DNA from: Thermoplasmata archaeon
GTDB taxonomy: Archaea; Thermoplasmatota; Thermoplasmata; Thermoplasmatales; Thermoplasmataceae
Length of the DNA stretch: 35,105 nt
Assembly (NCBI GenBank): GCA_021792655.1
Contig: JAJYUG010000001.1
Coordinates: 77,090 to 112,194, forward strand
Direction of reading: 5' to 3'
In this document: positions 8,688 through 17,544 of the stretch, piece by piece
How the letters are laid out: each line of letters starts with the position of its first letter
Numbering within the stretch: position 1 is the first letter of the stretch
Made by a program: the position numbers and the translations under genes
The notes under the pieces: model-generated
What the model was told of the DNA's origin: nothing
What the model saw: only the letters and a program-made list of their open reading frames with translations
Database searches by the model: none

Positions 8688-10672
8688 CCCACCCCCAAAA
8701 TTGAAAGCAGTACATATATAACTTTGATAGCTAAAAATGGAACAATTATTCCTCCGAGTCCGTATATGAGTATATTTCTTCTGAAAAGCTCTGCAATGCT
8801 GGACGGTCTGTATCTGACGCCCCTGATTGCCATCGGAACCATAAGCGGTATGATTATGGTATTGAAGATCAGTGCGGATGTTATCGCCGTCAGGGGATTC
8901 TCAAGCCCAAGTATGTTTAGCGCACCGAGCGCTGGAATGAAATAGAACATGGCTGGGATTATTACGAAATACTTTGACACATCGTTAGCTATGCTGAAAG
9001 TTGTCAGTGCGCCTCTAGTGATCAGTATCTGCTTTCCTATGAATATAACATCCATCAGCTTTGTGGGGTCGGAATCCAGGTCAATCATGTTGGCTGCATC
9101 CTTGGCCGGCGCAGTTCCCTTGTTCATGGCCATTCCAACGTCAGCCTTTGCCAGGGCTGGAGCATCATTGGTTCCGTCACCCACCATTGCCACCATCCGC
9201 TGCTTTGCCTTCTCAGATATCACAACATTGAATTTGTCCACTGGCGTGCTATTGGCAACATATTCATCGATTCCGCTGAGGTTCGAGAAATATGATGCAG
9301 TGACTTCGTCATCACCGGTGCACATTATAGTTTTTATATTCATCTTCTTTAGGAGGTCCAGACGCTGTTTTATTCCAGGTTTCAGGGTGTCATTAAGTTC
9401 AATTACGCCAACAAATTTACCGTCCTTAACGACAGGCAATGCGGTGCCACCCCTAAGTGATATCTCCTTACAGAGTGCGACAATAAAAGTATCGCTGAGC
9501 TTGTGATTCTTGAGCATTGTTGAAAGCGCCCCCTTATAGATGTATGTATCTTTACCCTTAACTCCGCTGAACCTCGTATCTGCAGAGAACGGCAGGAATT
9601 CAAACCCAGCCAGATCCGCATCAGAAACTTCTACTCCCTTTTCCCTGGCCAGTTTCACTATGGACATACCTTCCATTGTGTTGTCTTGCAGGGAAGCCAG
9701 CGCACAGTACTTTATAAAATCCTTCTCCTGCACGCTGGAATTCGGATAAAACCGGATGGCCTCCCTGTCCCCCATTGTGACTGTGCCGGTCTTGTCCAGA
9801 ATAATGGTGTCCACATCTCCGGCATTTTCCACAGCTCTGCCAGATTTGGATATGACGTTGAATTGTGATATCTTGTTTACAGCTGCAATACCGATTGCCG
9901 GCATCAGCCCTCCGATTGTTGTGGGGATGAGCGCAATTAGCAAGACTATCAATATGTCCGTGTTGGAAGTGAAACCAAGGAAATCAGATAAAGCAAATAT
10001 TGAGGCGGTGACCATGAGGAATATGAGAGTCAGGCCCGATAATAGGGTGGATAGGGCAATTTCATTTGGCGTCTTTTCCCTGACTGCCGCCTCAACTATT
10101 TCGATCATCTTGTCTATATACGTTTCTCCAGGGTTTGCGGTGATCCTGATTACAAGTTCATCGGTCTGCAGGGTCGTTGACCCCGTAACGCTGTCTCCCT
10201 GTATCTTACGGACGGGCCTGGATTCCCCCGTTACATTGGATTCGTTAACATAGCCAGATCCGGAAACAACTTCGCCATCTCCGGGAATGACCTCACCTGC
10301 ACTTACTATCACCAAGTCACCGGATCTCAGTTGATCCGATGGGACTGTCTCCTTTACGCTGTCATTGACCCGAGTGGCATTTGTCTCTGTCTTCATTTTT
10401 TTCAGGGATGCGGAGATCGTTTTGCTCTGCTCCTCAGACAGGGTGGTACTTAGATTTGAAAAGAGCAGGGTCAGGAAGAGCAGTATCGCCACTGCAATGT
10501 AGAAGCTGATATATACCCCAGTTGAAGGGGCATCAAAATATGAAGGGAAAAACACTACAAAAATTGAGATTATGAAAGCAATTTCGGTCACAAACATGAC
10601 CGGGTTCTTCATCTGGAAATCCGGCCTGAATTTCTCCATCGTCCCTCTAATGACCGCTCCATATCCTTTCAA
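8681..10672 (-). CDS. kdpB: K+-transporting P-type ATPase B chain
   Basis: 663 aa. P-type motifs DKTGT, TGES and GDGTNDAPALA, with Kdp-specific context (ALIPTTIGGLMPAIGIAA). Confidence 0.98.
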   Translation of the reverse strand: MKGYGAVIRGTMEKFRPDFQMKNPVMFVTEIAFIISIFVVFFPSYFDAPSTGVYISFYIAVAILLFLTLLFSNLSTTLSEEQSKTISASLKKMKTETNATRVNDSVKETVPSDQLRSGDLVIVSAGEVIPGDGEVVSGSGYVNESNVTGESRPVRKIQGDSVTGSTTLQTDELVIRITANPGETYIDKMIEIVEAAVREKTPNEIALSTLLSGLTLIFLMVTASIFALSDFLGFTSNTDILIVLLIALIPTTIGGLMPAIGIAAVNKISQFNVISKSGRAVENAGDVDTIILDKTGTVTMGDREAIRFYPNSSVQEKDFIKYCALASLQDNTMEGMSIVKLAREKGVEVSDADLAGFEFLPFSADTRFSGVKGKDTYIYKGALSTMLKNHKLSDTFIVALCKEISLRGGTALPVVKDGKFVGVIELNDTLKPGIKQRLDLLKKMNIKTIMCTGDDEVTASYFSNLSGIDEYVANSTPVDKFNVVISEKAKQRMVAMVGDGTNDAPALAKADVGMAMNKGTAPAKDAANMIDLDSDPTKLMDVIFIGKQILITRGALTTFSIANDVSKYFVIIPAMFYFIPALGALNILGLENPLTAITSALIFNTIIIPLMVPMAIRGVRYRPSSIAELFRRNILIYGLGGIIVPFLAIKVIYVLLSILGVGW

Positions 10673-12447
10673 CGAATCACCATCCAGATTGACTGCTCAA
10701 AGGCCCTGGCCCACGAGAGTATGGGTCCCAGGGCGAGGATCGGAAAGAAAGAAAGCAGTCCTACAAGCAGCATTACACCAAGAAGCATGAGCCCAAAGTA
10801 GAACGACCCAGTATCAATGCTCTTCCCGATCTCAACCTTTGGCTTCTTGTTTGAAAAGAGATCGGCTATCTTCAGCTGGAACCCCATGATCACGTATCTT
10901 CCAAGGATCATAATTATGCCGTCCAGCACGTTGAAGTAGACCTGGTTTGTAAGAAACCCACCGACCTCAGAACCGTTGTTTGAGGCGGAGGTCGCAAACT
11001 CGTATAGGAGTTCCGTGATGGCATCCGGTTTTGGATTCGTGAATGAGGCCATTATGCTCGGGATCATGAGGGTAACACCCAGAGGAATTATTATCAACAG
11101 GGGATGGGTAATAAGGGAGAGCGTAGAATACTTGATCTCCTTAGATCCAATTTTAATGCTCATCAGTTCAGGAAGCTTCCCTACCATGAGGGATGCAATG
11201 AACACTGTAAAAATCACTGAGGTGAAAATATTAAGGACACCCGTACCTATTCCGCCGACCGGATCATTTATCAGGAGGTTGACTAGGTTTCCCAGAAGCC
11301 CAGCCGGAGAATATGCAGCCAGTATTGCATTGGATGCGCCGGTGGATGTGATGGTGGCCCCAATGCTGAAAATGGAAGAACCTGCTATTCCTATGGCAGT
11401 TTCCTTCCCTACCATGTTTCCATTGTAGATGACGCCAAGCGTGGATAGGGATGGTATTCCGGTTATTTCACCGTAGAAAGTGAGAAATGCGGTAAAAACA
11501 AAGAAAATCATCAGGACAGAAACAAGCATGACCATGAACCGGCGATTGCTGAAAACCCTGCCAAGCGCTATTATAGACCCAAGTGGGATGAGAAGGAAAG
11601 AGGTAAACTCCGTAATGTTTGTGAACCAGTTCGGATTCTCGAATGGGAACGCTGCGTTCGCTCCATAAAACCCTCCGCCGTTTGTTCCTATGTTCTTGAT
11701 AGCTTCCAGAGTTGCAACGGAGCCAAGCGGCACCCTGTACGTAACCGAGGAAAATACTGGCTGCACACTGATGTAGGACAGAGTTGTTTCGGGAATTCCA
11801 CTTATTATCAGTATAACAGTTACCAGAAGGGTGAGAGGGAGTATAAGGTAGAATATTGAGACGAGGAAGTCGTGGTAGAAGTTTCCAATCGTACCCTTAT
11901 CCTGAAGAATTCCCCTTATGAAGGCCATTGATGCGGCAAAACCGGTTCCTGCGGATAGGAACATAAGGCCGGTAATTACGAATGTCTGGCTCAGGTAGGA
12001 GAGATCGAAAGGGTTGGAATAGTGCTGCAGGTTGGTATTGGTCAGGAAACTGCTTACGGTGTTGAATGTCAGGCTCACCGTCATGTGATTGTTTGCAAAT
12101 GCAAAGGGAAAATCTCTCTGGTAAAAAATAAAAATGAATGATATTACGCCGGCAGCAGCATTGAAAAATAGCAAGGTAAGAAAATACTCCCTGAATTTCA
12201 TCTGCCGTTCAGATCCCTCGCCTATGATCTTCTCGAAAAAGCTCACGATCCGACCAGAGATGGGCGTGAGCCAGGTGTCCTGATCTCTGTATATCTTAGA
12301 GATGAAGCTGGAGATTATCACCCCGAATATAATCACGATTGCAAGGTAGATAAGTATGATGACTACCCCGGATGCAACTCTGTTTACCTGCCAGAAAGAG
12401 TTGCCATATCCGGACAGGGATGAGATGCCAAATGGATCATAACTCAA
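10669..12447 (-). CDS. kdpA: K+-transporting ATPase A chain
   Basis: 592 aa, multi-TM. Selectivity-type motif NIGTNGGGFYGANAAFPFENP. TTG start overlapping the kdpF stop codon. Confidence 0.96.
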   Translation of the reverse strand: MSYDPFGISSLSGYGNSFWQVNRVASGVVIILIYLAIVIIFGVIISSFISKIYRDQDTWLTPISGRIVSFFEKIIGEGSERQMKFREYFLTLLFFNAAAGVISFIFIFYQRDFPFAFANNHMTVSLTFNTVSSFLTNTNLQHYSNPFDLSYLSQTFVITGLMFLSAGTGFAASMAFIRGILQDKGTIGNFYHDFLVSIFYLILPLTLLVTVILIISGIPETTLSYISVQPVFSSVTYRVPLGSVATLEAIKNIGTNGGGFYGANAAFPFENPNWFTNITEFTSFLLIPLGSIIALGRVFSNRRFMVMLVSVLMIFFVFTAFLTFYGEITGIPSLSTLGVIYNGNMVGKETAIGIAGSSIFSIGATITSTGASNAILAAYSPAGLLGNLVNLLINDPVGGIGTGVLNIFTSVIFTVFIASLMVGKLPELMSIKIGSKEIKYSTLSLITHPLLIIIPLGVTLMIPSIMASFTNPKPDAITELLYEFATSASNNGSEVGGFLTNQVYFNVLDGIIMILGRYVIMGFQLKIADLFSNKKPKVEIGKSIDTGSFYFGLMLLGVMLLVGLLSFFPILALGPILSWARAFEQSIWMVIR

Positions 12448-12533
12448 AATTTCTCAGCTCCAATTATGGTGTAAAGCAGGTATATGGCTGTAAAGAGCAA
12501 CACCAGCCCTAGAATGACATAGACTGCAAGCAT
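12444..12533 (-). CDS. kdpF: K+-transporting ATPase F subunit (29 aa), absent from the ORF track
   Basis: Minus-strand translation is MLAVYVILGLVLLFTAIYLLYTIIGAEKF*: one TM helix ending in YTIIGAEKF, like the KdpF ending YALINAEAF. Its TGA overlaps the TTG start of kdpA. Confidence 0.9.
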   Translation of the reverse strand: MLAVYVILGLVLLFTAIYLLYTIIGAEKF

Positions 12534-12554
12534 CGCAGAATGCCAATGCAATGG

Positions 12555-12563
12555 GATATAAAA
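12555..12563 (-). promoter_or_regulatory. TATA box of the kdpFABC operon
   Basis: Minus-strand TTTATATCC, centred ~26 nt upstream of the kdpF ATG at 12533. Confidence 0.6.
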
Positions 12564-12652
12564 GTATTGTCCAGCATAATCATCCCTACGCAGGACTTAA
12601 TGCGCTCATTAGCCACTCCCGTTAACCAGAAAGGAATCCTTGATCTCCCTTC

Positions 12653-14191
12653 TCATATGGTCTTGCCCATGTAAGGGCCAACACGTTCGTAGCCCAGCTT
12701 TCTGAAATAGTTTCTCACACCGATACCACTAATTACAAGCATTCTTTTCAAGCCGCAGTCTGAGCTTATCTTTTCAGCTTCGTTAAGAAGTTCAGATCCC
12801 AGACCCTGGTGTTGCCACCCATTTATGGCGTGCCTGCCCAGCGGTACCACGTTTCCAAATATCTTCAATTCCCTTATGATAGACGAATCCACAATTTCCT
12901 TCCTATGGGCATTTGCCGAAGGTATCCTCAGGCGGACAAAACCGATTATCTTGTCTTCTGAATCCTCATAAGATAGAAAGTGTTCAGTGCCTCCGGCAGC
13001 ATCGTAACTACCTTTTTTCAGTTTAAAATCGCTGGAGAAGAGTTCACCAGCAACTTCTCTTCCCCTGATTTCCATGCTCCTGATCCCTCTCCTCTCCAAT
13101 TCATCGGTCACAAGGTTCCTGATATCGCTTCTCTTAACTCCAGCTTCGATGAATTTAACCGGAATATCGCGTTGCATTCTCTGCACCCTGATCCATGGCG
13201 GCATCCTCTCCATAAGATAGGTTATCAGGTCCACAGCTGTCCCAGTGTCAAGCGGATCGTATCTTCCCAGCTTCCACAATCTGTAAAGGGATGTCCCCCT
13301 GGTGACCAGGGTCGGATAAATTTTCAGCATATCAGGCTTGAAAGCGGGATCATCGAGCATCAGGTCAAAGCTTTTTAAGTCCTGCTCGTAGCTGGATCCG
13401 TACATACCTGGCATTATATGGTATACTATTTTCAATCCAGCATCCCTGGACAGCTGAGTTGATCTCCTTATATCATCAAGTGTGTGCCCACGCATGTTTA
13501 TTTTAAGGATTCGATCGGATAGGTTCTGTACTCCGAGCTCCACCTTCGTTGTACCATAGTTAAGGGCTGTGTCTATCTCGCGCTCAAAGAACCAGTCCGG
13601 CTTTGTCTCCACTGTTAGGCCTATGCATCTCTTTCCAGCACTTTCGTTGGCTAGAACAGACTCTTCGAGGTTCCTGCTGATTGTGCCATTCATTGCATCG
13701 ATGCAACCCTTGATGAAGCTGGTCTGGTATGCCTCTTCCCTGGCGGTGAAAGTACCACCCATAATTATCAGATCTATCTTTGAGGTGTCATGGCCAATGA
13801 GATCCAGTTGCTTTACGCGGTTGAAAACCTGGTTGTATGGGTCGTAATTGTTATTTCTTCCCCTGAGAGCAGCAGGCTCGTGCCCTGTATAGGACTGAGG
13901 TGAATTGTTGTCCACTCCTCCGGGGCAGTAAATGCATTTGCCATGGGGGCAGTTGTCAGGTGAGGTCATTGCCGCAACAACCGCAACTCCAGATATTGTT
14001 CTGGTGTTTTTTATGCGCAGCAGGTCTCTCTCTTCCTCGGAGAAGTTGCCTGAATTAAGAATCTCCACATCGCTGGGGATAAAGTCCAGTGACAACTCCT
14101 TTGCAAGCCTGATCTTCAGGTTCTGCAAATCCTTCTTGTTTCGGACCTGCCCGGATTTAATCTTTTCCCCTATGACTTCATAGAAATCCAC
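12653..14191 (-). CDS. elp3: Elp3-type tRNA uridine-34 modification enzyme (radical SAM + GNAT)
   Basis: 512 aa. CPHGKCIYCPGG, GGTFTAREEAYQ, ELGVQNLSDRIL, and a C-terminal GNAT domain ending WQHQGLGSELLNEAEKI...GVRNYFRKLGYERVGPYMGK. Confidence 0.95.
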   Translation of the reverse strand: MDFYEVIGEKIKSGQVRNKKDLQNLKIRLAKELSLDFIPSDVEILNSGNFSEEERDLLRIKNTRTISGVAVVAAMTSPDNCPHGKCIYCPGGVDNNSPQSYTGHEPAALRGRNNNYDPYNQVFNRVKQLDLIGHDTSKIDLIIMGGTFTAREEAYQTSFIKGCIDAMNGTISRNLEESVLANESAGKRCIGLTVETKPDWFFEREIDTALNYGTTKVELGVQNLSDRILKINMRGHTLDDIRRSTQLSRDAGLKIVYHIMPGMYGSSYEQDLKSFDLMLDDPAFKPDMLKIYPTLVTRGTSLYRLWKLGRYDPLDTGTAVDLITYLMERMPPWIRVQRMQRDIPVKFIEAGVKRSDIRNLVTDELERRGIRSMEIRGREVAGELFSSDFKLKKGSYDAAGGTEHFLSYEDSEDKIIGFVRLRIPSANAHRKEIVDSSIIRELKIFGNVVPLGRHAINGWQHQGLGSELLNEAEKISSDCGLKRMLVISGIGVRNYFRKLGYERVGPYMGKTI

Positions 14192-14273
14192 ATAAACACC
14201 ATCACATTCAGAATTTAACGTTTTTGAGGCTTCTGGTGCGTAAGGTTAAAATCTACTTTCCATATAACAAGGT

Positions 14274-14762
14274 ATGGCGGTAGAAACCTATTCTGTGCCG
14301 CTGGATTTTCCCGAGGGGACAAACGCCATCCTGGGATATTCACATTTTATTAAGACGGTTGAAGATTTGACGGAAATCATCTCAACTGCGGTACCAGGGG
14401 CGAAATTCGGGGTTGCTTTCTCGGAAGCTTCCGGGGACAAGCTGGTAAGATATGATGGAACCGACGCAGAACTTGAGAAGATAGCGGTTGATAACATATT
14501 ACGTATTTCCGCCGGTCATACATTCATGATCATACTGAAGAACCTTTATCCGATCAATGTCCTGAACGCAATCAAGGGATGCCAGGAAGTGGGCAGCATC
14601 TTTGCAGCAACTTCAAACCCTGTTGAAGTGATAATAGCAAAGGGAACGAGAGGAAACGGGGTTATCGGAGTGATTGACGGGTTCTCTCCAGTTGGTGTCG
14701 AGAATGAGAATGATAAAAATACCAGGAGAAAATTCCTCAGGGAGATAAACTACAAGAAATAG
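14274..14762 (+). CDS. Adenosine-specific kinase-like protein (PF04008-type)
   Basis: 162 aa. Family-typical GAKFGVAFSEASGDKLVRYDG, AGHTFMIILKNLYPINVLNAIK and RGNGVIGVIDGFSPVGVE. TATA-like GGTTAAAA ~26 nt upstream. Confidence 0.88.
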   Translation: MAVETYSVPLDFPEGTNAILGYSHFIKTVEDLTEIISTAVPGAKFGVAFSEASGDKLVRYDGTDAELEKIAVDNILRISAGHTFMIILKNLYPINVLNAIKGCQEVGSIFAATSNPVEVIIAKGTRGNGVIGVIDGFSPVGVENENDKNTRRKFLREINYKK

Positions 14763-14834
14763 GGCCCGTAGTGTAACGGATTATCATATAGGCCTCCGGA
14801 GCCTATGATCCGGGTTCGAATCCCGGCGGGCTCA
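14762..14834 (+). tRNA. tRNA-Arg (CCG anticodon)
   Basis: Acceptor GGGCCCG/CGGGCTC, anticodon arm TAGGC-CTCCGGA-GCCTA (anticodon CCG), T-loop TTCGAAT, discriminator A. The first base is the last base of the upstream TAG stop codon. Confidence 0.92.
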
Positions 14835-14988
14835 CTCATTGGCATTATGCACTTCATATAACTTCAGCAAGCTACAATATCTTTCCAGACTTACTCCATG
14901 TGTAACCTATCAATAATAGAGAAATGGGGATCATTAATGGAAGAACTACGAAAGTCCAGAAGTCATTCCCCATAATAGTACTAATAGT

Positions 14989-15408
14989 TTGCTGACAATG
15001 CATTTTGGAGTTGACATGGTAGATGGTCTCAAAGAACAAATCATTGATGATAGGGAATTGTCTCCCGATAAATCTTCGGTAACCTACAAACTTGCAGATA
15101 ATCTCGATTTCTCACGATCTAGGGAATTTACGAGGATCCTCGCAGATATATTCTTCGAGAAAGATTATTCATTAAAGAAGAAGAGAACGGTAAGATCAAA
15201 AAAAAAAACATGAAGGACTTTGAAAAGGGTCTTAAGGATGAAATGTTCAAGAATTTTTATAGAGAGCTGCAGTTTTCATCGATTCTTTCCCCATTCAATA
15301 TCGATATGCGCGCTTCCTCTTTTTTCCCATGGAGCAAATGGAACCCCCCTTCACATCCAAAAGCTGTTGGATGAAGTCATGAAAAATACCACCATCAGGT
15401 ATATTTGA
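14989..15408 (+). pseudogene. Disrupted or frameshifted small gene around an A11 tract
   Basis: The 74-aa ORF ends right after A11 (AGATC-A11-CATGA). The -1 frame continues MKDFEKGLKDEMFKNFYRELQFSSILSPFNIDMRASSFFPWSKWNPPSHPKAVG*, and a further frame ends ...KLLDEVMKNTTIRYI*. Confidence 0.4.
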
Positions 15409-15561
15409 ATGAGTGCCTCTGCCGAATCATCGAAAGCGCTTCTGATAAAACATATAGCATTCAGCGGATTAACGTTTTTATGATCATACATTTTCAGAAT
15501 TGCTTTGGGAACAAACTATTTTTTGAAAATTAACCCATCTTTCACCTCGATGGAAAGACAT

Positions 15562-15867
15562 TCAGGACAGAAAGGGATCATTGGCATATGAGATCCCCAG
15601 TGTATCGTATGGGAACGGTGAATAGAAAGCCGAATAGGAGAACGTGATAAGCTGTGTATTCTCATCCGGCATTATCCCATCTGGTAACCACAAGCCGTAA
15701 CAACTAGCAAGGAAGTAAACGGAGTATCGCGGATAGGTCATGCCGCTCTTTGTCCATGCTTCACGGATTTTATCTAAGACGTCACGATAAAGTTTCAAAC
15801 CTATTTCATTTGCTGCATTAGAGATAGATCCGACTTTCCGGGATAAGTTATTTAGAATAGTTATCAT
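15562..15867 (-). CDS. Uncharacterised ~101-aa protein
   Basis: C-terminal part of the 171-aa track ORF from the internal ATG at 15867 (MITILNNLSRKVGSISNAANEIGLKLYRDVLDKIREAWTKSGMTYPRYSVYFLASCYG...). The upstream part is antisense to the ORF at 15944 and is probably not coding. Confidence 0.45.
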   Translation of the reverse strand: MITILNNLSRKVGSISNAANEIGLKLYRDVLDKIREAWTKSGMTYPRYSVYFLASCYGLWLPDGIMPDENTQLITFSYSAFYSPFPYDTLGISYANDPFLS

Positions 15868-15943
15868 GGCAGGTTTTATGTGGGATTCAGGAATATTGAC
15901 GAAATGCATTGTTGCTAGGTTCGACACAAGTCTTCCCAGAATA

Positions 15944-16879
15944 ATGGCAGATCGCAAGTTGGAAGTCAGGTTGAACAACAGATTCGTGATGCTTGCAGAA
16001 GAAAATGGAGAATATTCTCTATTCACCAACCTTGGCAGGGATATTTCTGATACAGAAAGAAAGATAATTGAAGGCAACGTGGATTCTAATGGGCAACGAA
16101 TGATTTATTTTGTTGCGCCAACCGTATTAAAGATTCCCATGTCAAACAGTGAGAGACATCGAAGATTCCAGCAAAGAATCCGCACTATCAACGCCATTCC
16201 TGGGTTCAGGGCTAACGCGTGCATGCTGCTGCATTCCCAGAAAATATACCTGGAGATTGATTACGATGAAATGGCCATGATGGAGCATCCCGAGGAAGCG
16301 ATGCAGCTTATCACCTCTATAATCGGGGAAAATGAAATCGTGTACATTGGAGACCAGCCAGATCAGTACCCGTACATAATCAAACTCTTTCTGGAACATG
16401 GTGGTAACCTCCAGGACTTTTCAGAGGTAAGGACTGAGTGGAACATGACACAGGCTGAGATAGAACAGGAGAACACCGGGATATTCAGTACTCAGTCAAC
16501 ATTTGCCCTCAAGTTATTCAGCTCTGGGCCATCCAATAAACTTATTCTTAAGTGCACTGATAAAGAACCCGGAAAAGAAACAAGGGGATCCATCATCAAT
16601 AAGGACAAGCTGATATGGGAATTAGATCTGAGCAGCAGCTTTTTCCAGGATCTATTCAGCGAGGTTTTTAAGTCGTATTTTGGGGCTATATTTTTCTGCG
16701 CCAGCGTTTCAAGAGACACATTAGCTACAAGTTACATCGTTGAATCCAATCTAATCAATGATTTTCTTTCCGGTCTGAGCAAGCACTGGAATAAGGATCG
16801 CAGGAAATTGCATCACAATGCCATAATCGGGGTCGATACATTGATCAAGGGGCAAAAGGTAAAATATCCCATTATATAG
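15944..16879 (+). CDS. Uncharacterised protein, possible distant relative of the 3840/17545 pair
   Basis: The track ORF 15866..16879 has a plausible internal ATG at 15944 (MADRKLEVRLNNRFVMLAEENGEYSLF...). Similar length, with no recognised domain. Confidence 0.65.
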   Translation: MADRKLEVRLNNRFVMLAEENGEYSLFTNLGRDISDTERKIIEGNVDSNGQRMIYFVAPTVLKIPMSNSERHRRFQQRIRTINAIPGFRANACMLLHSQKIYLEIDYDEMAMMEHPEEAMQLITSIIGENEIVYIGDQPDQYPYIIKLFLEHGGNLQDFSEVRTEWNMTQAEIEQENTGIFSTQSTFALKLFSSGPSNKLILKCTDKEPGKETRGSIINKDKLIWELDLSSSFFQDLFSEVFKSYFGAIFFCASVSRDTLATSYIVESNLINDFLSGLSKHWNKDRRKLHHNAIIGVDTLIKGQKVKYPII

Positions 16880-17051
16880 TGAAAAATGTATTGTGTTTCA
16901 TTCCATTTTCCTTGTGGAAAAATTATCGGCATTTATGGTGTCTAACGTGATATTCAGGTTTAGGGGAATATGAGAAGCTATTGAAAAAAGGATGGCAGAT
17001 TGTGCCAGTAGATTGGCTTGTCACAGATGCGGCAGTGCCATGGTGTGTAGT

Positions 17052-17456
17052 TCAGGAGAATGGCCATTGGCTTGAGGCAGTTGTTTTCTGTTTGGACAAT
17101 TCTGCAACAACATCAATTTCAACCAGCACATCAGGGGACGGAAATCCAGTGACGATGGTGGTTCTTGCTGGAGGATTCTTTGTGAAATATTTTGCGTACA
17201 GTTCATTCATTTTCTGAAAATCGCTGGAATTGGCGAGATACACATTGCATTTCACCACTGAATCCAGAGATGATTCACTTAGTTTCAGGATGTTCGAAAT
17301 CTTTTCCATTGCTCCCTGAAACTGTTCATTAAATGATGATTTAATCCCGGCGGTGTTGCCCGTTTGTCCGGAAAGAAAGACAAGGCCATTGGAAATCACT
17401 GCATGTGAGTATGCTCCAGCCTTCAGTACCTCAGGAGAATTTATTGTCTGTGCCAT
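17052..17456 (-). CDS. RidA/YjgF/YER057c family protein
   Basis: 134 aa. GAYSHAVISNGLVFLSGQTG, VVKCNVYLANSSDFQKMNELYAKYF and PARTTIVTGFPSPDVLVEIDVVA. Confidence 0.93.
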   Translation of the reverse strand: MAQTINSPEVLKAGAYSHAVISNGLVFLSGQTGNTAGIKSSFNEQFQGAMEKISNILKLSESSLDSVVKCNVYLANSSDFQKMNELYAKYFTKNPPARTTIVTGFPSPDVLVEIDVVAELSKQKTTASSQWPFS

Positions 17457-17544
17457 GGTTTACTTAGACAGATCAGACTAATAAGGATTCTTAAGCAAAC
17501 CCCCCTAATTCCAGGCGACTGCATGCTCAAACCCGGATCTGTAA

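Noticed and set aside
8949-11428. Long plus-strand ORFs (8949..9506, 9756..10253, 10976..11428) opposite kdpB/kdpA
   Set aside because: They are antisense shadows of strongly recognised KdpA/KdpB coding frames and have no independent protein character.
14835-15560. Search for an att-like direct repeat of the tRNA-Arg(CCG) 3' end downstream
   Set aside because: No copy of the T-arm/acceptor 3' sequence was seen in the flanking non-coding region, so an integrated element is not demonstrated.
15868-16077. N-terminal extension of the 171-aa minus ORF (15562..16077)
   Set aside because: It is antisense to the 15944..16879 coding frame; an internal ATG at 15867 gives a more plausible start.
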